From Ryuthela nishihirai (lineage: Eukaryota > Arthropoda > Arachnida > Araneae > Heptathelidae), in assembly GCA_038380435.1 (NCBI GenBank), contig JAWZYU010000017.1, positions 27,338,483 through 27,402,482 of the forward strand: a stretch of DNA of 64,000 nt. The letters are read 5' to 3'. A program made the position numbers and the translations under genes. Positions 23,941 through 31,841 of this stretch are shown here, piece by piece (the stretch's first letter is position 1; each line of letters opens with the position of its first letter). The notes under the pieces were generated by a model that saw nothing but the letters and a program-made list of their open reading frames with translations, had not been told where the DNA came from and did not search any database.

Positions 23941-26500
23941 TAGTAACATGCACAAATTTCGCCGACCGAACTTTTCCGCCGCCAGTGAAAGGATGGTACG
24001 AGTAGAAATCTACAGACGTGTTAATGACTTTTTGAACGGCCACAATAAAACTCACAGTGAATAAATGTACTATATATTTCTTTTATCATAATATATTTGA
24101 ATATTTCAATTTCTCATTGTGTATATTTCTTCGCAATATATTTTAGGGAACTCATTTTAACTAAGAATGTGTTCCCAATCGTCATTATATGAACATATTT
24201 TAGAAATAAAAATTGTTTTTCTTTTTCTCTCATACGGATATGCTGTTTTCTTTTTTGTGATTAATTAGTAATGGAAATCAGATAAAGAAATCGCCTACAC
24301 CCCTTAATACCCTGGGCGATTGGAACAGACAATGGAGGGAAATTACTTTCAAGGAATACGTTGGAAATTTATTCGGCTAATAATCGTTTTCTTTATAAAT
24401 TTGTACGCACAGCCTTATAACAGTGAATCCATCACAAATATGATTTTTCCTTAGAAATAACGATTATGAGGCTACCTTTGCTAACTGACACTATTAACAT
24501 AACGCATGGGAATCTGTCTTTACAGGAAGTGTGGGCGGCAAACGAGATAACGGGAGGTGGGGGGGGGGGAGAGAAAACATAGGAAGAAGCTTGTGTTGAT
24601 CCAGATCTTTAACCACACAGTTGAACAGAGTGTGACTATTAGTTTGTACGAATTTAGTTCATCCCTTCTGGTCACTTTCAAGGGGGGACCAGCTATCCAG
24701 TCTGCTGCAAAGTCATGGCAACTTGGCTCCAGTGATTCCTTTGTTCTCCCCATGCAAAACTAAATACTGGCTAATATAGTAATAAAATAGTGCCTCCGTG
24801 TCTAAGGAAAAGAGGCAAACCCAGAATGATGCGTATAGAGAATATCACATAAGACTTTGTTAGAAAAGCACTCCTATTGAAGAAATGTAATCGCTATTAC
24901 TCAATACCGTGTCATATTCGGAGAGAGATTTATAAAAACCCAGAATTGGGAAGCCAGCCCATGAAGAAGCACGCAGAGTTTCTAAAGAAATAAATTTTGT
25001 GTTCCTCTCGAAAAAATTTTAATTTTCACCATTATTACCACAGTCTCTAGTATACATATATACTAGAGATAGTTCTGGCCACCGTACAACAGAGCAGAAG
25101 TTGGATCAAAGGATCCCTATGATGTATTTTTAACATAGTGTGATGGGCAAGTTTGTACAGTTGTTATATGTGATACAATCGCTTTTTGCCGTATGATGCA
25201 AAAACCGTTACAACCAAGATAAATCTGTTAATAATTTCAACAAAATGTATTTTTTACTTTAAATATTAACTGTATTTATGATTAAGGTTATTCTACTGAT
25301 TACTGCAACTCAAATCTTCAGTCGCACAGTCAATGGCTCACCCCACTCTCGTTCAAAGTAGCACTCTGATGATGGATGGCTCAAGTTGGTGGTTGGTGCT
25401 CTGTCCCTGGCCAAGGTTTATGCACCGTCGTCTGACTTGGTGTGGGAGAAGCACCTTTTGTTTGAGAGTAGTGCAAAAAAGAACTTCAAAATTCACAAAA
25501 TAATTGTTCAAATAACAATAGAAAGAATAGAATTGCGCAATTGATCAAATAATAGGATGCACTGTTCCTTACAACTAAAATAAATCTCAGCTTTATTTTC
25601 AAAAAAGTTTATTTAATCTCCTCTATTAATCAAAATTAACTTTGTAGTTCGTGATTAAGGTTAGTTATTAAATTTACCAAAATTTTGGTTTCGTATGAAT
25701 TGCGTTTAAATTACTACACTGAAACATTATATAGCGCAAAATTCCATTTAATGTATAAAATTTAACTTTTACTTCAATAATTTTTTCGTTATATGTATTA
25801 ATTACCTATCACAATAATTTCTAGTAGCCTAAATCTGCAGAAATGATTTTAGAGCGGCAATATATTTATTCTACTCAGTGGTTAAAAAATTCAGTTGTTC
25901 CTTAGAATTTATATGAAATCATTTAGGAAAATTTGTTAAAGATTTCAATACACTTAAAGCTAAGTGTTAAATACACCTACCAGGTTTAAATCTTCAGAAG
26001 TTTGGTAACTCTAATACCTTTGGAGTGCAATATTAATCACAAATAAAACCTATTTTTATGTCGGAATATATTCCATACAATTGCAATGTAGCTGATATCT
26101 AAGTTGTTTGCTTTATAAACTGGATTACACAACATCACTATGTATCTGATAGATATTTTGCGAAAAAAATAGTTGGTCTGAAGAAATTACTAATAAAGTA
26201 TTGAACAAAGGTAACTTTAATAAAAAAAAAAGGCTTTTTTGCAATATACAATATTTTTATTATCACCATGCTTTAAAACTACACGTTTAGGAGAAAATAG
26301 AAATGTTGCTGCAGAAAATTTTGACTAAGAGTAACATTTTTCCACACTCTCCGTTAAAATCAGTTTCAGTGATTGATATTCTCGGACGGGAGTAAATGAA
26401 ATCACTTCTAAATCATTATTACGATATCACTACTATGAAGAGTACTTCGAAGTTAAGAAATGCACATTGCTATTTTTGAAATTTTTTTTTATTTTCACAG
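23941..26500. other. AT-rich sequence, no gene seen
   Basis: Contains a G-run (24555-24570) and a TAGTATACATATATACTA palindrome near 25050. No exon or transposase was recognised. The last part is intron-like sequence related to the intron before the 9580 exon. Confidence 0.45.
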
Positions 26501-26612
26501 GAATGTGGGTCCTTTTCGATTAAAGGGAATACATGTTATGAATGGAATAATTTTCGTTAAATATTTGTGGATGATTTCCAAACCTTTTCTAAAGAAAAAA
26601 TTGAGGAAAAGG
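26501..26612 (+). pseudogene. Duplicated CRAL-TRIO exon with one-base insertion
   Basis: A paralogue of exon 9580-9690 with the same splice frame features (acceptor TTTTCACAG at 26500, donor AGG/GTAAGT after 26612). After the first codons it reads PFRLKGIHVMNGIIF, then WMISKPFLKKKLRKR. It is 112 nt rather than 111 because of an extra G near 26506-26509, so the phase would be broken if it were used like its sister. Either it is a dead exon or it belongs to a second gene with different phasing. Confidence 0.65.
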
Positions 26613-26885
26613 GTAAGTATCTACTATAATAAGACGCTGACTCTGCAACTGTGTAACGGAGTACGGTTGCCAGGTCTTCAAAAAAACTATAAGTCGAAAT
26701 GTATTTTACATGATTGTGAGATAGTTAGGTTTCGTTGAATGTTAACTTCACTATCACAGTAAATGATCTTTTAAATCACTTTTTAACCGTTCTATGTTGA
26801 TAATGTTTTGTGCAATATTCGAAATTTCAACACATGATATTGATAAGTGCATCGAATGACCGACAGAGTGAATTGTAGTTATACA

Positions 26886-26964
26886 CAAGGTGTTTCAAAA
26901 CTCTCTGTACAAATTTCAATGGGAGATAGCAAACACAAACACAAATCTTTTTCGTCTGTGAATA
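26886..26964 (+). mobile_element. Left end of an IS630/mariner-like element split by Polinton-1
   Basis: The end sequence GTGTTTCAAAACTCTCTGTA continuing to TTTTTCGTCTGTGAATATA is the inverted counterpart of the sequence at about 45140-45233. Polinton-1 has inserted inside this terminal repeat, leaving about 80 bp here and the remainder from 43973 onward. Confidence 0.8.
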
Positions 26965-26970
26965 TACGTA
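26965..26970. repeat. Target site duplication TACGTA (Polinton-1, left)
   Basis: A 6-bp duplication, identical to 43967-43972. The length is typical of Polintons. The sequence is a palindrome. Confidence 0.9.
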
Positions 26971-27170
26971 AGTAGTTTATTACCAACCTACGGATCCCCC
27001 TTTGCACAGTGCTTTCCCCCCCTTTGTCGCAATCGTCCACGTTGCCTTCTTGACTTGGACCCCCTATGTCGCAATCGACCGGAAATTAACCTGTGCTGGG
27101 CCACGCTGCCTTCTGAACTTTGGCCTCTATGTCGCAATCGACCGGAAATTGACCCCTACGTCACAATCGA
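26971..27170 (+). repeat. Polinton-1 left terminal inverted repeat
   Basis: About 200 bp match the reverse complement of 43770-43966, nearly perfectly over the outer 150 bp and with rising divergence inward. It contains iterated GTCGCAATCGACCGGAAATT-type motifs at 27068-27087 and 27131-27150. A third copy at 27160-27179 straddles the approximate inner boundary, and a partial copy lies at 27026. Confidence 0.9.
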
Positions 27171-27234
27171 CCGGAAATTGACTCGTAATTTTCCAACGAC
27201 CTTGAAAAGCCCTCCAAGGTCACGGTTCTGGATG

Positions 27235-27241
27235 TATATAA
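27235..27241 (+). promoter_or_regulatory. TATA box of the first Polinton-1 gene
   Basis: TATATAA lies 41 nt upstream of the ATG at 27282, just inside the left terminal repeat. A start of transcription about 30 nt downstream would leave a short leader. Inferred from position and motif only. Confidence 0.55.
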
Positions 27242-27281
27242 CCGCTGAAAAAGGTTTGACATTTATTCTGAGCCACACGTT

Positions 27282-27635
27282 ATGGACGACGACGACAACT
27301 TGGATTTTGGTCATAATTGGACGAGTGATGTAGACTCCGGCTACGAGAGTGATCCACAACACTTTCGAACGCGTATTCGTCGATTGCTACGTCGACCTGT
27401 GATTGTGCCTCCCCCTCCACCGCCGCCGCCACCTCCGGCCGTCACTATTAAGATGTTGCCGCGACCTGGGATTGGTGGTCCGATGCTACGGGCTGTTGTC
27501 GTGGAGGACACTACCCCACCACCACCTACAAGACTACGTGGACCTCTGGTGATGAAGCCGCCCGAAACCTGGCCCCCGGGATTACCGCAGAACATCGTTC
27601 AGGCTCTGAGACGTAAACGACAGAGACGTCTGTAG
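27282..27635 (+). CDS. Acidic/proline-rich/basic small protein of Polinton-1
   Basis: 117 residues with three compositional zones: an acidic N-terminus (MDDDD, then SDVDSGYESD), a middle with an uninterrupted run of ten prolines (residues about 45-54), and a basic C-terminus ending RRKRQRRL. I do not recognise a family. It is the first gene after the left terminus and has a TATA box. It has no clear homologue in Polinton-2, where a different 89-residue protein takes this place and an acidic 163-residue protein with a basic tail follows the exonuclease-like gene. The charge pattern would suit a chromatin- or DNA-associated accessory protein, but that is inference. Confidence 0.65.
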   Translation: MDDDDNLDFGHNWTSDVDSGYESDPQHFRTRIRRLLRRPVIVPPPPPPPPPPAVTIKMLPRPGIGGPMLRAVVVEDTTPPPPTRLRGPLVMKPPETWPPGLPQNIVQALRRKRQRRL

Positions 27636-27689
27636 CCTGTGTGAAGACGTCAAGTGTTTTTGTCTCCAGATACTCGAACTAGTGCAACC

Positions 27690-28229
27690 ATGCAAAACAT
27701 CTGTATGGTTCTAGATCTCGACGGTTTCCATGTAAATGGTCGTTTCCTAGTGCGCGAACTTGGATATGCAACTCTGAATGGGAAATGTGGTGTCTACCGT
27801 TTCAATCTTCGGCAACACCAACCTTTGTCAGTAAAAGACAGAAGGACAGTCAACTACGTATCTAAATATGTGATAGGTCTACCCTTTCGTCCTCTGCCTC
27901 GTGAAAAGGTGTGGTCGTTAGATCACGTTCCTAACATCGTGAAATATGCTTACAAACTTGCACGTACTGAAGAAGCTACTGTGGTGGGTTACAAAGGAGG
28001 TACTGTGGAAAGAAATCTCTTGGAACAATTAAATCTGCCCAGTGTTAATCTCGAACTTTACGGCTGTCCCAAATATTGTGATCTCCCAAAAGTTTCCGAG
28101 TTCGAGTGCGGATATCACACCGGAGAGGACGTCCACTGCTCTTTAGCCGAAACAGCTGCTTTCTTCGGATGGATCGATCGTCGTCGAGAACATGTCCCAA
28201 CAAACACTCGCTTATCAGATCGTTCCTGA
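27690..28229 (+). CDS. DEDDh-exonuclease-like (RNase H-like fold) protein
   Basis: 179 residues from the ATG at 27690, chosen because the Polinton-2 homologue also starts just before its IDLDGF motif; an upstream alternative start at 27654 adds 12 residues. Motifs in order are VLDLDGF (D9, D11, compare DxE of exonuclease motif I), VGYKGGTVERNLL (E107, laid out like the HNxxFD motif II) and HCSLAET (H149, E154, compare HxAxxD motif III). Conserved cysteines and histidines (C126, C140, H143, H149, C150) could bind a metal. The acidic residues are partly swapped (E for D), so activity is uncertain. A role in end processing or proofreading of replication is inference. Confidence 0.6.
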   Translation: MQNICMVLDLDGFHVNGRFLVRELGYATLNGKCGVYRFNLRQHQPLSVKDRRTVNYVSKYVIGLPFRPLPREKVWSLDHVPNIVKYAYKLARTEEATVVGYKGGTVERNLLEQLNLPSVNLELYGCPKYCDLPKVSEFECGYHTGEDVHCSLAETAAFFGWIDRRREHVPTNTRLSDRS

Positions 28230-28298
28230 TTGGTCGTCCCAGGTGGTGCGGCTCTCTAGTTAAATAGGGAGCGAGCGCTGTGTGCGTCATTGTTCACG

Positions 28299-29093
28299 AT
28301 GCAGCCTAGCAATCCAGATGTGTGGTGTCTCGGTGAAGATGTTTACGTTGTACCTACACTGTTCAAAAATAAGTTTTCTGTGCACGTACGCCGCTACAAG
28401 AAATATGAAAATTGTGAACTCATCTACCCTACACCTGCAGGGGTTAGCCTCTCCATACCTGAATGGGAGGCTTTGTGTGCCACGGTCCCCCACATAGAGG
28501 ATCAAGTGAAAATTGGCCCTGATCAACAGACATGGTATGTGACGCATGGTTTACGTGTCTACATGTATCGAACTGTGGATGGCGAACGTTGTGTCGACTT
28601 CATCAAAGAATCCGCTGACCAAAGAACTCTACAGTTCCGTGTTGTGAGACGTTGTATAACACTGAATGCTTCGCAGTGGTTCACGCTGGCTATCCACGTA
28701 GACGAGGTGATGCGCATTGTGCATGGCGTGTGCGGGACTCCCAAAGATCACCAACTCCGTACAGCTATTATGGAACATTCAGAATCCATTCGTCCTTTCC
28801 TACTGGGTCCTGTTTTCGACGATCCCGTTTGTGTTTACCCGCTGCTGGTGAATATTTTTCAGCAAGAACTTATGCGTGTGATACCGTTAGATGGACTGCA
28901 ACCCGAAGAAAAAATACCGACCATCGTAGGGTGGTCTGGTGACTTGGACATTAATGCCTTAGCACAGGTATTTGTGGATACTGCCTGGAAACGAGGTCTG
29001 TTGAATTTTGTAGATTCTGGTTTTGTTTGCACTCTAAAATATAACGCTATTGTCGACGAGGCAAAAAATGAAATGTATAAATTAAATAAATAA
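28299..29093 (+). CDS. Tandem PC4-like (ssDNA-binding fold) protein
   Basis: 264 residues from the ATG at 28299; the Polinton-2 homologue also begins MQP. Two PC4/Sub1-like domains are visible. The first is at about 9-70, with FSVHVRRY, then YPTPAGVSLSIPEWEAL, matching the PC4 'VDIREY...PxxKGISLxxEQWxxL' signature. The second is at about 79-140, with RCVDFIKES, then CITLNASQWFTL. A helical C-terminal half follows with no recognised domain. PC4 family proteins bind single-stranded DNA and melted promoters. In a protein-primed element that makes single strands during replication, this could be the single-strand-binding protein or a transcription cofactor. That role is inferred; the fold assignment rests on motif matching. 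Confidence 0.7.
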   Translation: MQPSNPDVWCLGEDVYVVPTLFKNKFSVHVRRYKKYENCELIYPTPAGVSLSIPEWEALCATVPHIEDQVKIGPDQQTWYVTHGLRVYMYRTVDGERCVDFIKESADQRTLQFRVVRRCITLNASQWFTLAIHVDEVMRIVHGVCGTPKDHQLRTAIMEHSESIRPFLLGPVFDDPVCVYPLLVNIFQQELMRVIPLDGLQPEEKIPTIVGWSGDLDINALAQVFVDTAWKRGLLNFVDSGFVCTLKYNAIVDEAKNEMYKLNK

Positions 29094-29102
29094 TTGTAAC
29101 CT

Positions 29103-29110
29103 TATATAAT
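29103..29110 (+). promoter_or_regulatory. TATA-like box before the membrane PC4-like gene
   Basis: TATATAAT lies in the 55-nt gap between the tandem PC4 gene and the next ATG. The same motif occupies the same gap in Polinton-2 (48298-48305). Conservation in an otherwise diverged spacer supports a real promoter for the integrase-capsid block. Confidence 0.55.
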
Positions 29111-29148
29111 GTGTCTGTCTTTTCATCCAATGTCATTTTAGTCTTGGT

Positions 29149-29475
29149 ATGGATAGGAGAAAGAAGGTGTTAGCTAGTGTGGGTAGTGTAATCGTGACAG
29201 TGTTAACGATAGCAGTGCTTGTATTAGAAATTGTAGCTCCTAGTAAAAATATTCAGTGTGGAGAGTCAAAAGCCTTAGACGGCGAATACAAAATTCGTGT
29301 GTGTAACTTAACAGTGGACATCAGACAGTTTATAGGTGACATTCCTACAGTGACAGGTGTTACACTTTCACTACATCAATGGCAAAACCTGGTGGGGTAC
29401 GACGCCTGGGTGCAGCAGAAAACAAAACTTTGGAGTCCCATTATTTCGACCCCGAAAGAGGATTCGGTAGTGTAA
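29149..29475 (+). CDS. Membrane-anchored PC4-like protein
   Basis: 108 residues. A short basic N-terminus (MDRRKK) is followed by one hydrophobic segment at about 8-30, then an ectodomain with C37, C52 and an N-glycosylation sequon NLT at 53-55. The ectodomain contains VDIRQF and PTVTGVTLSLHQWQNL (about 55-81), the core PC4 signature. The positive-inside rule places this domain outside the cytosol. All these features recur in Polinton-2 (C42, C57, NQT). Function is unknown: an envelope or inner-membrane virion protein made from a captured PC4 fold is one possibility. The 3' end overlaps the integrase frame by 97 nt. Confidence 0.6.
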   Translation: MDRRKKVLASVGSVIVTVLTIAVLVLEIVAPSKNIQCGESKALDGEYKIRVCNLTVDIRQFIGDIPTVTGVTLSLHQWQNLVGYDAWVQQKTKLWSPIISTPKEDSVV

Positions 29476-30443
29476 AAAAGTTAGCACAGAATACGGGACT
29501 GCCACTCAAACTCGTCCGTGAATGGTTAGAAAAGCAACCTGCCTACACGCTACATAAACCTGTTCGCAGAAAGTTCCCCCGTAACAAAGTTTACGTCACA
29601 GGGTTAGACGAACAATGGCAAGCTGATCTCATGGTGGTGAAAAATCTAACTCGCTTCAATGACGGGTATCGCTACATATTAACAGTCATCGATGTGTTCT
29701 CGAGGTACGGGTGGGCGGTTGCCATGAAGGCTAAAACAGGGAAAGAAATGGTATTGGCTTTCAAAAAAATCCTTTCCAAGGGTCGGTCTCCAATGAATTT
29801 AAATACGGATCAGGGTACGGAATTTACCAACAGAGTGTTCCAGAAATTCCTGAAAAAGAAAGGTATTCGGTTCTTTGCCACCTACTCTGACAAAAAAGCA
29901 GCTTTGGTGGAGAGATGGAATCGTACCCTACGCGAGAGGCTGGGGAGATATTATACACACAATAACACCTACCGCTACCTGGATGTGCTACCGCGCGTTG
30001 TACGGGGATACAATGCCACCGTTCACAGTGCACACGATATGGCTCCCAAGGACGTGACCTTACGCAATGAAGACATTGTGTGGGTTCGACTCTATCGCAA
30101 TCCGACCGTAGTAAAAGAAAAACCAGCATTTAAAGTGGGGGACACGGTTCGACTAGCCAGTGTAAAAGTACCCTTCAAGAAGGCAGGAACGCATTTGTGG
30201 ACCGAAGAAATATTTATAGTCGACAAGGTGTTACAGCGACAACCCCCTGTGTATGTCATACAGGATTCCGAGGGAGAAGTGTTGAAAGGTACATTCTATA
30301 AATCGGAACTTCAAAAAGTGACAGAACCCGAACTTTACACGGTCGAGAAAATAATCGAGCGTAAAGGTCACAAGGCACTGGTCAAATTTCGTGGTTATCC
30401 CAAACCTTCCTGGATCCCTAAAAAATGGATAGTTTCTACCTGA
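29379..30443 (+). CDS. Polinton integrase with C-terminal chromodomain
   Basis: 354 residues. The catalytic triad of retroviral-type integrases is visible: D83 (QADLM), D144 (NTDQGTEF) and E178 (ALVERWNRTL). An SH3-like DNA-binding segment follows (FKVGDTVRLA, about 251-260), then a chromodomain at about 319-352 (YTVEKII, VKFRGYPKPSWIP). The enzyme should insert the linear element and generate the TACGTA duplications; the chromodomain may steer it to particular chromatin. No HHCC zinc finger is evident. The first about 15 residues overlap the previous gene and may not be native: in Polinton-2 the equivalent start is MNSKLEKVYYEP. Confidence 0.95.
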   Translation: MAKPGGVRRLGAAENKTLESHYFDPERGFGSVKKLAQNTGLPLKLVREWLEKQPAYTLHKPVRRKFPRNKVYVTGLDEQWQADLMVVKNLTRFNDGYRYILTVIDVFSRYGWAVAMKAKTGKEMVLAFKKILSKGRSPMNLNTDQGTEFTNRVFQKFLKKKGIRFFATYSDKKAALVERWNRTLRERLGRYYTHNNTYRYLDVLPRVVRGYNATVHSAHDMAPKDVTLRNEDIVWVRLYRNPTVVKEKPAFKVGDTVRLASVKVPFKKAGTHLWTEEIFIVDKVLQRQPPVYVIQDSEGEVLKGTFYKSELQKVTEPELYTVEKIIERKGHKALVKFRGYPKPSWIPKKWIVST

Positions 30444-31462
30444 CCCTACCCTCCACGGCTAGTCAGAATATTTACCCAAACAATTCACAGACTGATTTCA
30501 CGGTTCGTCTAGCACAACCCCTAAGACTGAGCGGAAAATGGAAAGTGGGACTAGCAGAAGTTCACTTACCCGTGAGCTGGTACAATGTGGACGGTTCTAA
30601 TGACACGTATGAATATTACGCTCCCACCGAAGAATACAGGAAAATCAAACTTAAACCGGGTAAAATAACTCGAATGGAACTGTTGTCTCTCCTCACCACC
30701 CAACTCCCAAAAGAAATAATAGTTTCCTATAACAGCGGTTACTGGGTATTCAAACCGAGTGAGGGATACGGTTTGATGTTTCCTAAAACGAATTTCGGTA
30801 AACTTCTGTGTATCGGGGAGGGTGAAGTTGACAAACCCTTCCACCAACGATTTGCCAGCAAACTTTGCAATACACCAACATTCGACATAGATGACGAGTG
30901 TTATTTCTACGTGATCCCTCCAGGTAGTTTCCAAGAACGAAAGGTACCCCACGGACGATACGAAACTGCCGAATCATTATTCGATGCAATGAATCAGATG
31001 TTACCCTACAGGCTGAGAAAAGCTTACCGTTTCAAGCAGCAGGCAGATCACACCGTATTGATGGATACAGACAAGTCGCATTACATTAAATTTCCTCGAT
31101 CGTACCCCGGATTAGGAGAAATGCTAGGAATTACTAAATTAGATATACCACTGAATAAAGTCCAGGGTGACTATCCCATCGATATGAACAGAGGAATGTA
31201 TGGTATTTATTTGTATTCAGACCTGATTGCGCCTCAGTTGTTAGGTGATACTCACGGCGAACTGTTGCGTGTCGTGAACCCCGCCGTCAGAACCAGTAAT
31301 AACGAAGCCATTGTTGCAGTGTATCAGCAACCTGATTACTACCCCCTTGCAAGGAACAGTTTCGAGAGTGTGAGAATCTTCCTTCGTACCGACACCGGAG
31401 AACCTCTGCATTTTAAATTCGGTAAAGTTTTAGTCAAGTTACATTTCCATCATGAGGGTTAA
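30425..31462 (+). CDS. Putative minor capsid (penton-like) protein
   Basis: 345 residues beginning MDSFYLTLPSTAS, with LAQPLRLSGKWKVGLAEVHLPVSW near the N-terminus and, near the C-terminus, YGIYLYSDLIAPQLLGD, then VRIFLRTD, then FKFGKVLVKLHF. This layout belongs to a conserved Polinton structural protein encoded next to the major capsid gene, generally interpreted as the vertex or minor jelly-roll protein. My assignment to minor capsid rests on position and these motifs. The start overlaps the integrase end by 19 nt. Confidence 0.7.
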   Translation: MDSFYLTLPSTASQNIYPNNSQTDFTVRLAQPLRLSGKWKVGLAEVHLPVSWYNVDGSNDTYEYYAPTEEYRKIKLKPGKITRMELLSLLTTQLPKEIIVSYNSGYWVFKPSEGYGLMFPKTNFGKLLCIGEGEVDKPFHQRFASKLCNTPTFDIDDECYFYVIPPGSFQERKVPHGRYETAESLFDAMNQMLPYRLRKAYRFKQQADHTVLMDTDKSHYIKFPRSYPGLGEMLGITKLDIPLNKVQGDYPIDMNRGMYGIYLYSDLIAPQLLGDTHGELLRVVNPAVRTSNNEAIVAVYQQPDYYPLARNSFESVRIFLRTDTGEPLHFKFGKVLVKLHFHHEG

Positions 31463-31841
31463 ATTCGTTCCCCCTTCTGCAGATGCCTACGTGAGCTACT
31501 ACAAGAGCCAAACGGGGAAGGGTGTGTTCCGTGGTCCTCGTTATCAGAGAGGCGATGGGCTAGGAAGCATCTTTGCCACTATTGGACGTTTCATCAGCCC
31601 TCTCGTACGACCTGCTCTGGCTACCCTGCGTAAGGGTGGGCTACGGTTCGTTTCAGAGATGTCCCAGGGGCAAAATTTCAAATCTGCAGCCAAAGCGGGA
31701 CTGCGTGAAGCGGGCGCTGCCCTCTTACAACGTGCCAGTTCAAAGCTGCAGGGAGGGAAAGGCATAAAACGCCGCCGTCAGCATCCCAAGGTTCATAAAG
31801 TGAAGAGACACTGTACTGTGCAGGACGTGTTTTCATCATGA
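31452..31841 (+). CDS. Small basic virion-type protein (adenovirus pVI/core-like)
   Basis: 129 residues, strongly basic. The N-terminal YYKSQTGKGVFRGPRYQRG and GLGSIF are followed by a hydrophobic/amphipathic helix (IGRFISPLVRPAL, about 44-56), then a Lys/Arg-rich tail (GIKRRRQ near 104-110). LQGG/K at residues 99-103 fits the adenain cleavage consensus (M/I/L)-X-G-G/X, and the Polinton-2 homologue has LRGS/G at the same place, fitting the alternative (M/I/L)-X-G-X/G. It may be a precursor processed by the element's own protease, comparable in layout to adenoviral pVI or core peptides. Function is inferred. Confidence 0.6.
   Translation: MRVKFVPPSADAYVSYYKSQTGKGVFRGPRYQRGDGLGSIFATIGRFISPLVRPALATLRKGGLRFVSEMSQGQNFKSAAKAGLREAGAALLQRASSKLQGGKGIKRRRQHPKVHKVKRHCTVQDVFSS

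Noticed and set aside
27341..27595. Minus-strand glycine-rich frame
   Set aside because: Antisense of the polyproline region of the plus-strand gene at 27282-27635.
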